From positions 1 to 64,000 of the forward strand of contig JADGJC010000070.1 of the NCBI GenBank assembly GCA_027596075.1: a DNA stretch of 64,000 bases, given 5' to 3'. The DNA is from Rhizophlyctis rosea (lineage: Eukaryota > Chytridiomycota > Chytridiomycetes > Rhizophlyctidales > Rhizophlyctidaceae). Shown here in pieces: positions 47,546-60,558 of this stretch. The notes below the pieces were generated by a model that ran no database searches, had not been told where the DNA came from, and was given only the letters and a program-made list of their open reading frames with translations. A program made the translations under genes and the position numbers. The first letter of the stretch is position 1. Every line of letters begins with the position of its first letter.

Positions 47546-47851
47546 TCGTCTCGGCTGGCGCATGAGACCCCGATTGAGACGGTCGAGTATTCGTTGGGGA
47601 AGGAGTTGGACATTCATTGGGACAATGACCTGGCTCTGCGCCGGGCGGTCAGTGACAATCAGGTTGTAGTGAAACTATTAGTCGAGGCCGGGGCGGACGT
47701 CAACGTGGAAACACGAACCTACTCTCTGTTAGCATATGCTATTTTGAAGGGATACAAGGAAGTGGCACAACTATTAGAGGCAGCTGGTGGGGTGGTGGGG
47801 TGGAAGGTTCATAGGGGGGAGACTCTGGATTTAGTCAATCACTTTCACTAA
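47546..47851 (+). pseudogene. Ankyrin protein fragment (no start codon)
   Basis: The frame opens after a TAG at 47543 and has no ATG at its beginning. It encodes LALRRAVSDNQVVVKLLVEAGADVNVETRTYSLLAYAILKGYKEVAQLLEAAGG (split here: LALRRAVSDNQVVVKLL, then VEAGADVNVE, then SLLAYAILKGYKEVAQLLEA), two clear ankyrin units. The CTAG at 47542-47545 could serve as a splice acceptor, so it may be the last exon of a gene whose first exon was not found; otherwise it is a relic. Confidence 0.5.
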
Positions 47852-48737
47852 CAAGAGCAGGATGGTTCCGTATAACGTGATTGAATCGAAACGGAATGGA
47901 ACACCCTTTTGTTGAATGATTCATATCTGTGAGCTACGATATCTACAGCGCTTGCAAGTCAGCATCACACAGTCCCAAAAATCAGATATTCGCCACTCAA
48001 CGCCTCAGAAAGGAGCTTTGGATGAACCAAAGAATGAACCGCAAGACTGAAACAGGTAATACAACGACGGTAGTGATGGCGGCGATGACGATGCGGTCGT
48101 CTCAACTGACCCTCCACCTCTGCACTTTGTCAGCCCTCAACAAGCGCCATATCGTGGTCCATGATCGCTATGCCACTGTTGAACGGGAGGAAGCGGGGAC
48201 GTTGTTCATTGCCTCCGGCGGCATAGGCGGCCGCTGGGGAGAGACCCACAGCCATGTATCCCTTTGTTGCTTCTTGCATGGGCGTCGTCGTTGGAATCAT
48301 TTTTCTCGTCACGAGTGCAGGTGACTGAAGAGGGTGAAGAGGTGGAGTGGGTCGACTTCGATGCACTGAAGTGAAAGTGGGATGGAACTCGCCACGAAGG
48401 TCTTTCAGGTCCTCTATGTAGCCAGAGCTGAAGGGTATTTTCTCATCGTAGCTGAAGGTTCAACTTCAGCCATATTTCACCATGCAAACCTTGGTGGATA
48501 CTGTTGTGTCGGCAGTTACAAGACCAATAACAAAACATACCAACATTGTCATGCAAGAAGTCAATGTGAAAGAAAAAGAGGAATTGCTGAAGTCTATTTT
48601 CGGTACCACACAAAATAAAGAAAAAAGAGAATATTACTACAAATACCAACGGCCTGATTCTGACAATACACATCGCTGGAAACGTCTATGAGGACCCTGC
48701 TCTATTCCTGACCTACTCTCCACCTACCACACATTCT
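47852..48737. other. Intergenic, nothing recognised
   Basis: No credible gene. It ends at the stop codon of the convergent minus-strand Rho GEF gene. Confidence 0.45.
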
Positions 48738-51700
48738 CTAACCCCTAACACCCAACCTCTCTCCGATGGCCTTCCCAACCGCCGCAACCTTCAACCCCCC
48801 AATAACCAACTTCCTATCATCAATCACAACCTCCCTCTCAACCCCCTTGAACCCTTTACTAGCCCCAACAACGATCCCAACCAAAGCCGTATACTCTCCC
48901 AACCTCGTAATCGGATGCCTCATATACCAAGCCCACTCCGTCTCCTGTCCCCCGTCCCCACCCTCACTCCCTATACTCCCCCTCCGCTCCCTAACAAACC
49001 GGTCCACAACACCCCTAACAAACTCAACCCTCTCACTCTCCTTCCCATGCAACCGCTCCACCGCTCCCTTCCGTCCCTCTCCCTGAGCGCCAAGTGCAGC
49101 AACACTGTAACCGATGTAAGGTTTCTGCACCGCATTCGCGAACCGCAAAAACACGTCGCCGGCCTTCAAAACACCCGCACCCTCTCCATTCCGCGAAACC
49201 AAAACCTCCAACTCTCCAGCCAACCGTCCATGGACATCAAGCATGCCCCTAATAGCTCCCCGCACTTCCTCTAGCTCTTCATTCTCGGTATCCAACCGCC
49301 CAATGTACGTACTATCATCTTCCCCATCTCTCCGCGCATCAGGGCCAGAAATGGATTCTGAAGGGGCGTTGGCCTGCGACGAGAAGGATCCAGCTGATGT
49401 GGTGGAAGTAGAGATGACCGACATGCGTTTCGAAAGGCGTTTCCGCCGCTTGATAAGGGAGGTGAGGTAGTCGTGGACAGTTTGGAGGTTTTGAAGGTAT
49501 GTTTCTTCATTGGCGATAAACGCTTCGATGGCGTTGCGGCGTTTTGTTCTCCTGTCGACGATTTCCTGCTGCTTGCGTTCTCGCTCAAGTTTCTCCAAAT
49601 CCACGACGGGCGCTACGGGAACCGGGATGACGGGGACTTCAACCACCGGCACAGGTATGGGCGAAGGAATCTTCGGCGGTGGCGGGGAAGCAACAATCGC
49701 GACGGGCGTCACCTCCCTCTCAACCTCCACCCTCTCCCCGACCAACCCCCCGCCAAACCCTTCCCCACCATCCTCCTCCTCAACCCTCCCAAGCGTCGGC
49801 ACACTCGTATCCCCAACCTCCGCACTAAGCGGCTCATCATCCACACCCGAGTACTTATAACTACTAACCTGCCTCACCAAATGACTCCCCTCCACAACCT
49901 CCGGGTTAGGATCCACGACCCTCAACACCGCCGGCCGCGGCGGGAACGTCGGCATAGGACTTGGCGTCTCACTCTCCCTCCCAGTAAAAGGCCGCTGCTG
50001 TTGCTCCATCGTAGGAACAACCCTCTCCCTAGGAGGCGAACTACTCCCCATTCTATCCGACTCACTCGGCATAAAGTCTCCCCACATATCATCCTCGCTT
50101 TCCTCCCCGTCCACAAACGCTTGCACCACCCCACCGTCTTCATCCACAACCTCAACCTCGACACTCCTTCTGCCAAACTCACTCATGGCACTATGCGGCC
50201 TCCTCATACTACTAGCCTCACTTCCGCTCCTTCCATGCCTTCCCAATGACATTCCACTCCCCTTCCGTCCCAAACTAGGGAACCCTCCACTCCTCCCAAG
50301 CGTAGCCTGCTGATCCTCGGGCAACCCCGCATAAAGACTATACAAACTGTCCACACTCTTCCTACTAGCCATACTAACCGGTCTCTTCTTCCCCCCACCC
50401 GCATTCCACCCACCAAACTCCCCCGCATCCTCCCCACCCGCAATCCGACTCTGCCTCCGACTCCTCCTCCGCTCCCTCTCCCTCTCCTTATCACCCCCAC
50501 CCTCAACCCCACTCCTCCGCCTATGACTCATCCTTTTACTCTTCCTCCGCTCCTTATCCCCACCCTCACTAACAACCCCATCAAGACTCAACACAGCCCC
50601 CTTCCACCCCCTCTTCCTAGCCTGCCTCTCAAAAGCCATAACAGTCCTAACAACCCTAACACCAGCCTCTTCCTCCTTCCTCCCTTCCCCACCCTCCCCC
50701 TCGCCCTCCTCCCCATACATCTCACCAACAAACCCAAACCCCCCACCAACGAGATCCTCAACACTGCAGAGACTCTGGCCCTTGATGCCAACGGTTTTGC
50801 AGAGCTCGAGGAAGAAGATGATTTTGTGGATGGTGTATTCGGGGCCTTTGTTTAGGAGGTGGCATTGGATGCGTGGGAAGAGGGTTACGGAGAGTTGGCA
50901 GAGGATGTCGCCGGAGCTTAGGAGGGTGAGGAGGTCGGTGGTGGTGGCGTCTGCGGGTGGGGTTAGGGCGAGGATTTGGGTGAGCCAGGTTATGATGCGT
51001 GGGGAGTATTCGTTGTAGAGGGTTTGTGGGGAGGCACCTGTATCATGGACGACATTTCGAATATTGAGCTCAAGCGGCATGAAAGACAGTAAAGGGGCGC
51101 ATAAACAAACATAAACAAGCATACAAACCTTTAGGCACAGTACTAACTCTCCTATCATCCACTCCCTCCCCATCTTCGTCAACCCACCTCGGCACCTTGC
51201 CCACCCCCCCACCCGCACCCCCCACACCCCCGTTCCCACCCCTCCCCTCAAACATCCGACTAGCCCTAAAAGTCCTCTCACTATTCAAAAGCTTCATAAA
51301 CTCAATCTCTTTCACCGTCGGCGTCCCCGTCGCCGCCCCCTCAGCCTTCTCAACCGTACTCTTCCTCCGACTCTTACTAGCCAAAATCTCCTGATACGCA
51401 ACAGAAACACGATGCAAGTGTCTCCTCAAACTCTGCTTACTCTCCTCCTCCTTCTCAGGAGACACGGACTCTCCCGCGCGATCTGCCGCCCCATCCTCAC
51501 CATCCCCGCCCTCCCTCCTCTTCTTCTCCCACCACTCCCTCTCCAACCTCTTCTCCGGCCACTCACCATCAAGATCTTCATCCGCCTCACTATCAACCCG
51601 CACAGGTCTCGGCAAACTTGCGCTCGTAGCTTCGACTGGCGGAGTCAAATCATTCGGCAAATCATCACTGCTATGGACTTCCACGACCGTCGGGATCAAC

Positions 51701-54414
51701 TCGACGGGTTCGAGGCGTTGGGGTTCGGGGCTGGGTGTCTGAATTGGACGAGGCGGTGGTTGCGGGTGGCGCGGGGGACTTGTTGGGATGTGCGTTCGCG
51801 GTGGAACTTTGGAGTAGGGGTTTTCAATTTCTCTTTCTCTTGGTGGTGATAGAGGTTTCTGCATTGGTGGTGGTGGAGGGGGTAGAGGATGTTGTGGGTG
51901 GAAGTCTGGCGGTGGCGGTGGAGGGTGACTCTGCGGCGGCGGTGACGGATGATACGGCTGTTGTTGGTAATGTTGGATTTGCGGCGTGGACCCGCCATTC
52001 TGTTGAGCGGGCAATGGCATGGACGGAGGTGGAGGTCTGGCCTGGTAGGACACTGAAGAAGACTCCATCCCCCGCCCACCAAACTCTCTAAACAACTCAT
52101 CCTCCAACCCCGCATCAAATCTACGTTCCTCTCCACGTTGTCCATGCCCCAGTTCCAACTGCGAAACTTCGTATCCGCCATTTTGAACTCTAGCACCCCA
52201 CCCGTCACCATCAACAGCACTCCTCAACGGACTCCCCTTAAAACTTCTCGGATCAAAACTAGTCCCCATAACCTCCTCCTCATACCCCTCATCCTCATCA
52301 TAATCCATCCCCATCATCGTGTTCGTCACCGTCCGATTATGCCCATACGACGACGACGCAGCATCATTACCAAACAAACTCGCCTCCTCACTATACATAT
52401 CCTGCTGCCTCAACGGACTCTGCACAACAGGCTGGTACATCGGCTGCTGAAGTTGTTGCTGCTGCTGCTGCTGCGGAGGCTGCTGAGCAACCAGCCCAGG
52501 CGACCTAGGCGGTGTAGGCATCTTCGTTGCCCCCGCATTACCACCACCCATCCCAGCGCCTGGCATGGCATTATACCCTCCAATCCCCACACCCTGCTCA
52601 ACCGGCACCGGACTCGTCGGTGCACTCCCCTTAGAACTCCCTTCCCTACTGCCCGGGTTACTGGTATTAATACCAAGTTCCCCAAAGATGTCTTTCCCAA
52701 AATCGCTCAGCCCCAAACTTTGCCTCTGCCCACCCAACATAGGCAACTCCAACCTCTTATTGCTGATCCCGCCCTTCGCCAACTCCTCATACAACCGCTC
52801 CTCCCTAACCCTCTCAAACGCCCTCCTCGCCCTTACCATCCTCCAAACACTCTGAATCAACGTCGCAGCTCCCCTCCGTCTCTTCATCTCCCTAAACTGT
52901 TCCAAAACCCTCAACCCCCTTGCACTCATGTATATGATACCCGGTCCGGCGGGACCTTCGTCGACTTCGATTTGTACGTCCTTGGGCGGAAGTCTCACAC
53001 TCGTCAAATAATTCGTGCACAAAACCCCAATCTCCTTCGCGGTAGGTCGTTCGGGAATCGGTGTAATAGCATCCGGAATAACGAACTGGCGGACGAAATC
53101 CAGCATCGGGATTGGGATTTCCGGAAGTTGTGAGGGGGGGAGGAGGGACATGTGGTGCGGGTTTGACATGCCTGAAGGTGGGGGTGGAGGTTTGAAGGAT
53201 GGGTTTGCAGGCGGGTAGTAAGAATGCCGAGGAGCAGCGGGGGGAGGGACGAATTTAGGTGATGAGGAGAGTTTCGACTGTTGTTGGGCGGGACGAACTT
53301 GCGGTGATGCGGGAGTCGGTACCGCTGTCGGTGCCACGGAAGTGGAAGGCCCTTGTCCAGGTACAGGTGTTGCCGGCACAGGTGTCATACCATCTGGAAT
53401 GTAAAAGGTAGCCCGCGGCGGCTGTCCCGGAGTCTGCGGAGGTGTCAGGGGAGCAAACTGCGATGGCCCGTGCATAGGCGAGGGAACCGCAGGAAGAGGA
53501 GTGCTCGGCCCAGCTTCACGTTCACTACGGGCATCATGTTGCATCTGCTGTGGTGGCATGCGCTGTTGTGGTTGTTGTCGCGGAGAGCCTTGATATTCTT
53601 CCTGCCGCCCACGACGGTCTTGTTCCATCTGCTGCTGCTGCTGCTGCTGCTGCTGGGGATCGATACCGCGGAACTCTGGGCTCATTGGGTTGAAACCACC
53701 AAGCTTCGGGTCAAACCCGCCAATGGAAGGTCCACCACCGGGAGGATAGTACGTGGCACGTGCGTCCGGGCGGTACTGGGAAGGCATACGCTGAGATTGC
53801 GGAGGTTGTTGCGGTTGATGATGAGGAGGAGGCGTCCTTTCTTCCTGTTCGTAGTATCGTTGTTGAGGGGGGTGTTGCTGGCTGGGATCGCGAGGTTCAT
53901 AATAAGCAGTTGACCGCGGACCATTTTGAGGCGGTGGAGGCCCTTGCTGTCGGTACGGGGAGTATTGCTGCTCTTGACCACTGTAGCTAGACTCTTCCAT
54001 TCGTGTCCCTCTCCTTGCGTCCGGCCCAGGTCCAGCAGCCGCAGGCACTCCCTGGCCGTATCCGTACCCGCGCGCTTCCGCGTTCATCCTTCCTCCACCT
54101 CCATATTGGGACTGACGGTCCTGATACTGGGCGGGCCGGTCCTGAAACTGCGGCGGTCGCTCTTGCTCATACGAACTGTTGGCCGAGTCATATCCATCCC
54201 CGCCACGAGCACTACCAAAGCTCATATTGCCTTGATCGCCACCTCTATTCCCACCAATATCACCGCCCCGACCGCCATTCTGCTTCCCAGGAAACATTGA
54301 CAGCCGACTCTTCTTGCCCTTCACCATCTTCTTCCCTTGCACATAGCCGCCACCGGGGCCCTCGCTCTGCTCATACGCGCTGCCCTTCAGCGGATTGGAT
54401 GAAGAGGGAGCCAT
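48738..54414 (-). CDS. Large Rho guanine-nucleotide exchange factor with IQ, CH and DH domains
   Basis: Two exons, 51129-54414 and 48738-51037, join in phase (91-nt intron, donor GTTTGT, acceptor ATACAG) to give 1861 residues. Residues 1-450 are Gln/Pro/Gly-rich disorder including polyglutamine coded by CAG runs at 53629-53655. One IQ motif sits near residue 515 (AATLIQSVWRMVRARRAFER). A second disordered region leads to a calponin-homology domain at about 1100-1200 (SPRIITWLTQIL ... LLSSGDILCQLS ... FFLELCKTVGI). After more disorder the DH domain starts near 1590 (RRNAIEAFIANEETYLQNLQ) and reaches the C-terminus with WYMRHPITRLGEYTALV, matching the last conserved DH helix. Fungal Cdc24 has CH and DH but also PH and PB1 domains, which are absent here. 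Upstream of ATG 54414 the frame stays open in low-complexity sequence to about 54607, so an extra 5' exon is possible. Confidence 0.85.
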
Positions 54415-57400
54415 AGCGTTAGCTTGACTTTGTCGCCTGGAGTCGTTGGGATTGCCACCGGGTCCAAACTGACTTTGCCGTCTCGAGGACGAAGAAGAAG
54501 GGTTTACGTTTACGATGCTGCTGGAGCTGCTACCGCGCCGACCCTCCTGTTGTTGCGGGGAGGTGCCGTCCCCCGCTTCTTTTGAGCCTTTGGCGCCCGT
54601 TTTCGGTTATGCGATGCGAGGAAATGGCCTTGAATGGCCTGATTGACGTGAATTTTATGAGATGTGCTCGACACTTTGTGAGTTATTTCGCAACCTATGC
54701 TCTAAAAATGCAATGAGGTGTGTGCGCAGTCGATATTGCAAACGCGCTCGTCTGACGAAACTGTTGAAGGGTAAAGACAGGAAAGTGTGGTCAGTCTGAC
54801 TGCAGGGTGCTGTGACAACTGACTTCTGTCCACACTTACACTGAAAGGTTTGGCGTTGACCGACTGTGGTTCAGACTGAGCGTATGCAAGTGCAAACACC
54901 ACCCGTTCCTTCCGTTCTACTCGACAGCGCGCGGTCCTGCTACGGCAGCCTCGCGACAAGTGAAATTACAGGTCAAGCAAGGGAATGAGTTTGTGTATGG
55001 CAGACCTTCCACTTCCTGGGCCCATGAAAGTTGAATGCTCCTTCCAGCCCATGTGTTTCAAGTCCCAACCCCTTCCCCTCCTCCCTCTCAAATCTCACAT
55101 GGTGCCAGTCTGCCGGATGTGCATTTTCCACTCTTGGTAAACGGGCCCACCATGCATTTGCTGCGCCATACGCCACTGTGATATAAACAAACAAAGCAAT
55201 AATGGGAAACACAATCGAAGCACAAAGAGACAACAAGGGTGAGACACGGTGACACACGGTGACACATGGTGACACATGGTGACACGGCATTGAGGTGGCT
55301 GGAGGGCTGGCCACAAAATCTTCCTTATGGACCCTGACGATTCTCCAATCAGGGTCCATACATCTGGACCCCGCTGACCCTCGCGTTCCTTCAATCTCAC
55401 TTTTTCATTTTTACCATGAGGCTCTACAGTTTCTTGTCACATGATACCTATCCGTCCATTCCGGATTTTATGAGACATTGCTTCCTACGCCGGCAAGCAA
55501 CGTATCCGACGCGAATGGCCGGCCATCAAGTGTCTCTTCAGCTGGAAGATCCTTTTTTCGCAAATGCTTTGCCGCTTTTTCGGCAAAGTCAGCAACAGCC
55601 AAATCAGGAGACTCTAGTGCCTAATTGTCATGAGCTCTGAGTACTTCTCGAGAGCCGAGACCATCGAGCGAACTACTTATCTAGTTCACCTGTCTAATGT
55701 CGGGATATCATGGTACGGTGTTACCCGTTTTGTGCCAAGCGTTTAACACGGATAGTCTGCGTATCGTACATGACCTAGAAATGGTGCCCGATGCTCATGA
55801 TTCATTTCGATGGTCGTCAATCGTTTGGCATACAAACACAGTCTCGGAACGCTTCGCTCTCACTCATCAGTAGTATCAGTTTTCAATTTGTTGTACCATC
55901 ATGTGATGAACGAGAGCGAGTTCCTTTGTGTCCCGCTGCTTTTCGTGATCATTTGAACTTTGTGATGCTCTGTTAGCCTGAACACTCACAGTCACTCCCG
56001 TCCTTTTCTTTTTTACCGATGACGTGTCTCTCATACAACCTGCGTTTTCTCAAGATGTTGAGGTGTGCATAACCAATTTGGGAATTCCCCAAGGAGCAAA
56101 CATTCATATTCTGAACATACATACACCGAGTGGTCAGTTGAATGATCTCAGTTTCAGAAGGGGAGCTCTCGCTCACCATCCAACATCCGACTCCAGTTCG
56201 TCAGCGCAACTTTTTTCTCACCGCCGCAACCCACCAAGTCAACAAACCATTCGGAATCATTGTGTACGTAGGACCGTTCCTGTCCCTCAAAAGCTCAGTG
56301 CACAATTGGAAGGTCGTGAATGTTTAAAAGTGCCCACTGGCCCCACAACCAAACAGGTTACACTGTTGCTTTTACCGTTCCTTCGTGGGCAATGGTTCCC
56401 CAAGTCTGACCGCATCTATGAACCTCACGACTTGAGACTCCGGGTTCCATTGTGCGAGTCTTCCAAAGCTCGGGTGCTCCGTCGACTTTGATGTATATGA
56501 AGTATTACACCCTTGCCTGAACAATATGGTGTCCTCTGTGGGCATTTCATCCCAATCTTGGAGTCGTGTCCATTTTGCGTCCAACTTGCGACAGTTCTTT
56601 TTTTGCCCCATTAATTCTATTCACGCATAGTCTGGAAACTTACTAAACTTCATCAGACACACATCCACCGTACAGTCCGTACAGTCAGCTGTATGAGATC
56701 CACTCCACCCGAACTTTCACATCTTTCCCGGAGCATACTACCGTCAGTGCGTCCGTCTTTGTGGTCATTCACCGCAAGCACAACGTGGATATAGACTCTT
56801 GAAGACATTGAATGCAGGGGGAATCTCAACAAAAAGTTCCAATATTGAATCACATCGACGGAGATTGATAATGTCCAACTTCTTAGACGGGATAAATCAC
56901 GTTCCCTCATGAACTTTCCAATCCGATAAACTGCTGGACTTCTTTTTCCGTGTCAAGTGAAGACAAGTACAGTAGCTGACAATGATATCAATACCAACAG
57001 AATGTGAACACCGTTCAAATTCAGCTACCAAAATGAATCACCATGCCTGCTGGGCTGCTTGAGGTCCTAGAGGTCCAAGGATATCGGATCAACACATTTT
57101 GTATTTATGACAGGGCGGGCAACAACTTTGATGATGTGAAAAGATATCAGACTTACACCATGGAGTCCGTGGACGCTTTGGGACACCGTCTTTTAGCGGG
57201 TGTTTTAGAATTGATGTGCATGATGAAGTTTTCGTACATCGCATGCGAAACACCATGCCAATGCAGACGCAGTCTTTGACACTTTGCTCTTTTGATTAGG
57301 CCTACCTCATTATACAATCGAAAATTTTCAGAGAGCTCTATGCCCTTGGACAATCGATCAGACGGTCAATGTCCCTCAATGATCCATACGTTACCATCCG

Positions 57401-57780
57401 CTCATAAAGCAACAACGTTGACCAAGGCGGCATTCAACCGTAAATTAGTGGGCCACATCTTGCTTGTAGGAGAAGACAAAAATATGTAACGGGGTATGTG
57501 GCTCAGCGGCGTCAGAATAAGAAGAGGCTGTTCGCCGTGTTTGTGGTTCAACGTCATGCATTTTCCAGAAGCCAATCATTATCAAAAGCAGATTGAGCTA
57601 TCGATGAAAGATTTCAATAAGCACAGAGTCGCTGACAATCCGTAATATCGGTGAATGAGGAGTGAATATACAGTATGCATTCTACTGTGTTTCAAAGCAA
57701 ATATATGTACGTGCCGCTTTTAAATGCCTAAGCCTACAAACTAGGTAAAAGCCCCGACACCTACTCGTCTCAACCAAAAC
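54415..57780. other. Long gene-poor region
   Basis: The first 600 bases should contain the promoter of the Rho GEF gene. A 10-bp minisatellite lies at 55239-55287. Short open frames at 56.0-56.5 kb and 57.0-57.3 kb have no recognisable similarity and are not annotated as genes. Confidence 0.45.
55239..55287. repeat. 10-bp minisatellite, five units
   Basis: Units GTGAGACACG, GTGACACACG, GTGACACATG, GTGACACATG and GTGACACGG follow one another directly. Substitutions are transitions except in the first unit. Any reading frame across it gives Cys/His/Val/Ser repeats on the minus strand, which is not credible protein. Confidence 0.9.
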
Positions 57781-58638
57781 CTAAGCGATCTGAAGGGCCT
57801 TCCCTATCGAATGTATCACCGTCGAAATCGTCGACACGATATAAGCCCGTTTGCCAACAAAATCCCCATTAATCACAGCTGGCAACCACACCCCGACGCC
57901 TATCAACCCCAAAATCGCAAAAATCTCCAGCCTCAAATGACACCCCCGTTGCTCCTTGTGCACTACCGTCATCACTCGTCCCGTACGCGGATGTATCATC
58001 TCGTGCTCTTCTTCGTCTTTGGACGGTTTGGCGTGGTTGACGTTAAGGATGAGGACAAGTCCCGATATAGAGAGCAAGATAGCCATGGCGAGGATGAAGC
58101 GGTGGAGGTGGATGCTCAGGGGGAGGAATATGGCATCTTGCCATAAAATTATGGAACCGGCTATGCTAAAGGCGAGGAGGGCTAGGGAGCATACTGGGAG
58201 GATCCAATAGCGGAGAAAAGGGAGAAGGTACGTCCATACGATCCTATAAGACGGTCGTACGTGGTCTTGCCACCGGGCATCGGTAGGAAGGCGATGATGA
58301 AGCCAGTTGTTCGTATTGTGCAACGCCAAGTCAAGCTTTTTCATCGCTGTCGTGAATGTGACGAGTACTTGTGCGGCGAAGATGCCCTTGACGCCCACCG
58401 AAACTCGTCCCAAGTCCCTTGAGCAATGGACCGAGCCCTTGATGAAAGAATAGGATACGAATGCGATGCTAATGAAGGTCGTTATGCATGTTGCGGTGAG
58501 ACGCCAGGGAGCTAGTTGTTGGGTGGAACCATAATGGAAGGTCATCAGGTCTTTGGCGGGGAAAGTCATGAGGAGGGTTCCGATGAGTCCGTAATTAACT
58601 CCCATGCAGGCGACGGTGGCAGCGACGTCTGGGTCCAT
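57781..58638 (-). CDS. Polytopic membrane protein, unknown family
   Basis: A single exon of 285 residues with six or seven hydrophobic segments: about 6-27, 47-66, 81-99, 131-166 (long, probably two helices), 171-198, 236-257 and a final weak one at 265-280. A charged loop with KPSKDEEEHEMIHPRTGRV separates the fifth and sixth segments. The C-terminus (IGKALQIA) is short and polar. No transporter or receptor motif was recognised. The start at 58636-58638 is chosen as the first ATG; the stop lies at 57781. Confidence 0.65.
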   Translation of the reverse strand: MDPDVAATVACMGVNYGLIGTLLMTFPAKDLMTFHYGSTQQLAPWRLTATCITTFISIAFVSYSFIKGSVHCSRDLGRVSVGVKGIFAAQVLVTFTTAMKKLDLALHNTNNWLHHRLPTDARWQDHVRPSYRIVWTYLLPFLRYWILPVCSLALLAFSIAGSIILWQDAIFLPLSIHLHRFILAMAILLSISGLVLILNVNHAKPSKDEEEHEMIHPRTGRVMTVVHKEQRGCHLRLEIFAILGLIGVGVWLPAVINGDFVGKRAYIVSTISTVIHSIGKALQIA

Positions 58639-60099
58639 GGCTTCGAAATGAAGATTAACAGGTGTTCGATGTTTCAGAGTCAGAATCTTAGTTCACAGGT
58701 CCGCTAGAACTCGAAGCCTGAGACTTGGCCTAACGTCGCAAGTATAACTTATAAGCCGTACTTATGTGTGGTACGGTGTCAGTTTCTTCCAAAGGATCCT
58801 TTTTGAGCAAGAACAACGTGTTGGAGACAAAGGGGGAATGCAAGGGGTAGCACTCACACAAGCCATGGTCATAGCCTCGCCCCTGATTTCGGTAGCCCTA
58901 GCAACCCTCCCTAGCCTTCCCCCCTTCCTCAGCACCTCGTTGAACCCCTCGAACGCAAAGGGGAACAATTGTGACATTATGAACCCCTGTGCCACAGTGA
59001 CGCGGTCGACATTGTTTCTGGCCCGGGAGACCAAAAATTTTCAGACCAAAAATTTTGAAGGACCCTAACAAGCAAAAATTTCAAAAGCCATGATGCGCCG
59101 GATTTGACTTCTTTGGTTTTGCCTACTTTCCCCAACGGGCCTCCCAAAAAGTGTTGGAGTGAACGGACACGCCGCAGCGACGGCTCTGAGACGCACTGTC
59201 GTCATCACAAAGGAGCCCGTCTCGGTGTCTGAAAGGTACGTTCACTACCCCAGAACGGTTGGAGTCCTTCAAGTTTCAAAATTGGAGCAAGCTCAGTAAC
59301 ATGTGGTCTAATGAACACAGGTTTAAAAAAATCAACCAACAAGCTCAACAACAACACCATCACGCACCCCCATCCCCACCACCCGCGATCCACCAACCTC
59401 CACTACCCCGCTACAACCTCCGCCCCACCGACCACCACCCCACCGCACCATTCGCCGCCCACGCGGCGGCGGAATCTACAAATCTCCCATCCGTCCCGTT
59501 TCTCATGGCTCCCGCCCCGCCGGCGCCATGGCGGACGAGGCGGCTTCGCACCGCGGGTACATTTGCACTATCAGGGGCGCAGGGATTACACAATGAAGCT
59601 GTAGGCACGAAAAGTGTTCAGTGTTTGAACGGGGAAAGGTAGGAATTGGAAGTTGTTGAGACTTAGGAAGTAGCTACCTGAACGAGAGCCCTTCCATCGA
59701 ATCTCACATCATACACATTGTCGCAAAGACCCGCGCGTCATTGTTATGGAGGCAGATGCACAGAGTACGGAGCCAACAGCTCCCGTTATCACTAGTTGTG
59801 TCTATGTCAAAAAAATTATGGCATGCAGGGGGCGCACTTCCAGAGCAGGGATCTGACTATCACAGAGGTCACAGGTGTCATCACCCTGCTGCAACTTACG
59901 TAGAATACTTTATTGTTGCTTCTTCAGCAAGGATTGCCGACATCACATCCCGTTATCTTTCATGAACAACCTACTAATGAGGAGCCGCCAGACCCCGTCA
60001 ATCCGTCTCAGCGACCGCCTCCGAGTCCTGAGCATCAAAATCCTTCCCATTCCTTCTCTGTTACTAACACAGCTACTCGGAGACGTATCTGGGTCGGGA
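58639..60099. other. Intergenic; weak exon-like stretch and short direct repeat
   Basis: At 59029-59056 the 13-mer GACCAAAAATTTT occurs twice 15 bases apart. From about 59150 a frame reads GVNGHAAATALRRTVVITKE up to a GTACGT donor at 59237, and an acceptor ACACAG at about 59321 would lead to a His/Pro-rich frame; this could be a small gene but no family is recognised. Confidence 0.3.
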
Positions 60100-60558
60100 T
60101 CATAATTTCGCTCGCCGACCGCTTGTTTGGGCAGACGGGAATGGGTTGGATGGAGTTGTGGGTGGAATGGCCTCCTTCGGCGATGATTGACCAGGGACAT
60201 TGGTTGGTGGTGACGTCATGACAGGCTGGAAGTGCGTGTCGCAGCACCACTTGACGTCTTGCACCCAACTGTCGGCGTGCACAGGTGGCCGTGGTTTGAA
60301 TTTCTCTATCTCCTTTCGCGCATCTCGCAAAGTCTGGATGATTTGCTGGTGGCGTAACGGGGGAACATGCACGTGAAGAGGGATGAATCCGTTGTCCAGT
60401 ATGAAATAAATATCTGCTATGTGCAGGCTAACAGCAGACTCCATTGCCGCGTTTGCATTGTGGTCTGGTGACGACTTCACTGGATTCTGATTGGGGAAGA
60501 AGTGAAAAGCTATATATGATGCAGAGCAACCAAAAGGGTGCGGTCTGGCAAAGAGCAT
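60100..60558 (-). CDS. Hypothetical protein
   Basis: 152 codons from the ATG at 60556-60558. A middle section (HIADIYFILDNGFIPLHVHV ... RHQQIIQTLRDARKEIEKF) has helix-like alternation of hydrophobic and charged residues; the C-terminus is Pro/Ser-rich. No domain is recognised and no splice sites are needed. It may be a chance open frame. Confidence 0.3.
   Translation of the reverse strand: MLFARPHPFGCSASYIAFHFFPNQNPVKSSPDHNANAAMESAVSLHIADIYFILDNGFIPLHVHVPPLRHQQIIQTLRDARKEIEKFKPRPPVHADSWVQDVKWCCDTHFQPVMTSPPTNVPGQSSPKEAIPPTTPSNPFPSAQTSGRRAKL

Noticed and set aside
49473..53133. Several long plus-strand open frames opposite the Rho GEF
   Set aside because: They mirror the disordered, GC-biased coding strand of the GEF and have Pro/Arg/His-rich compositions without domains.
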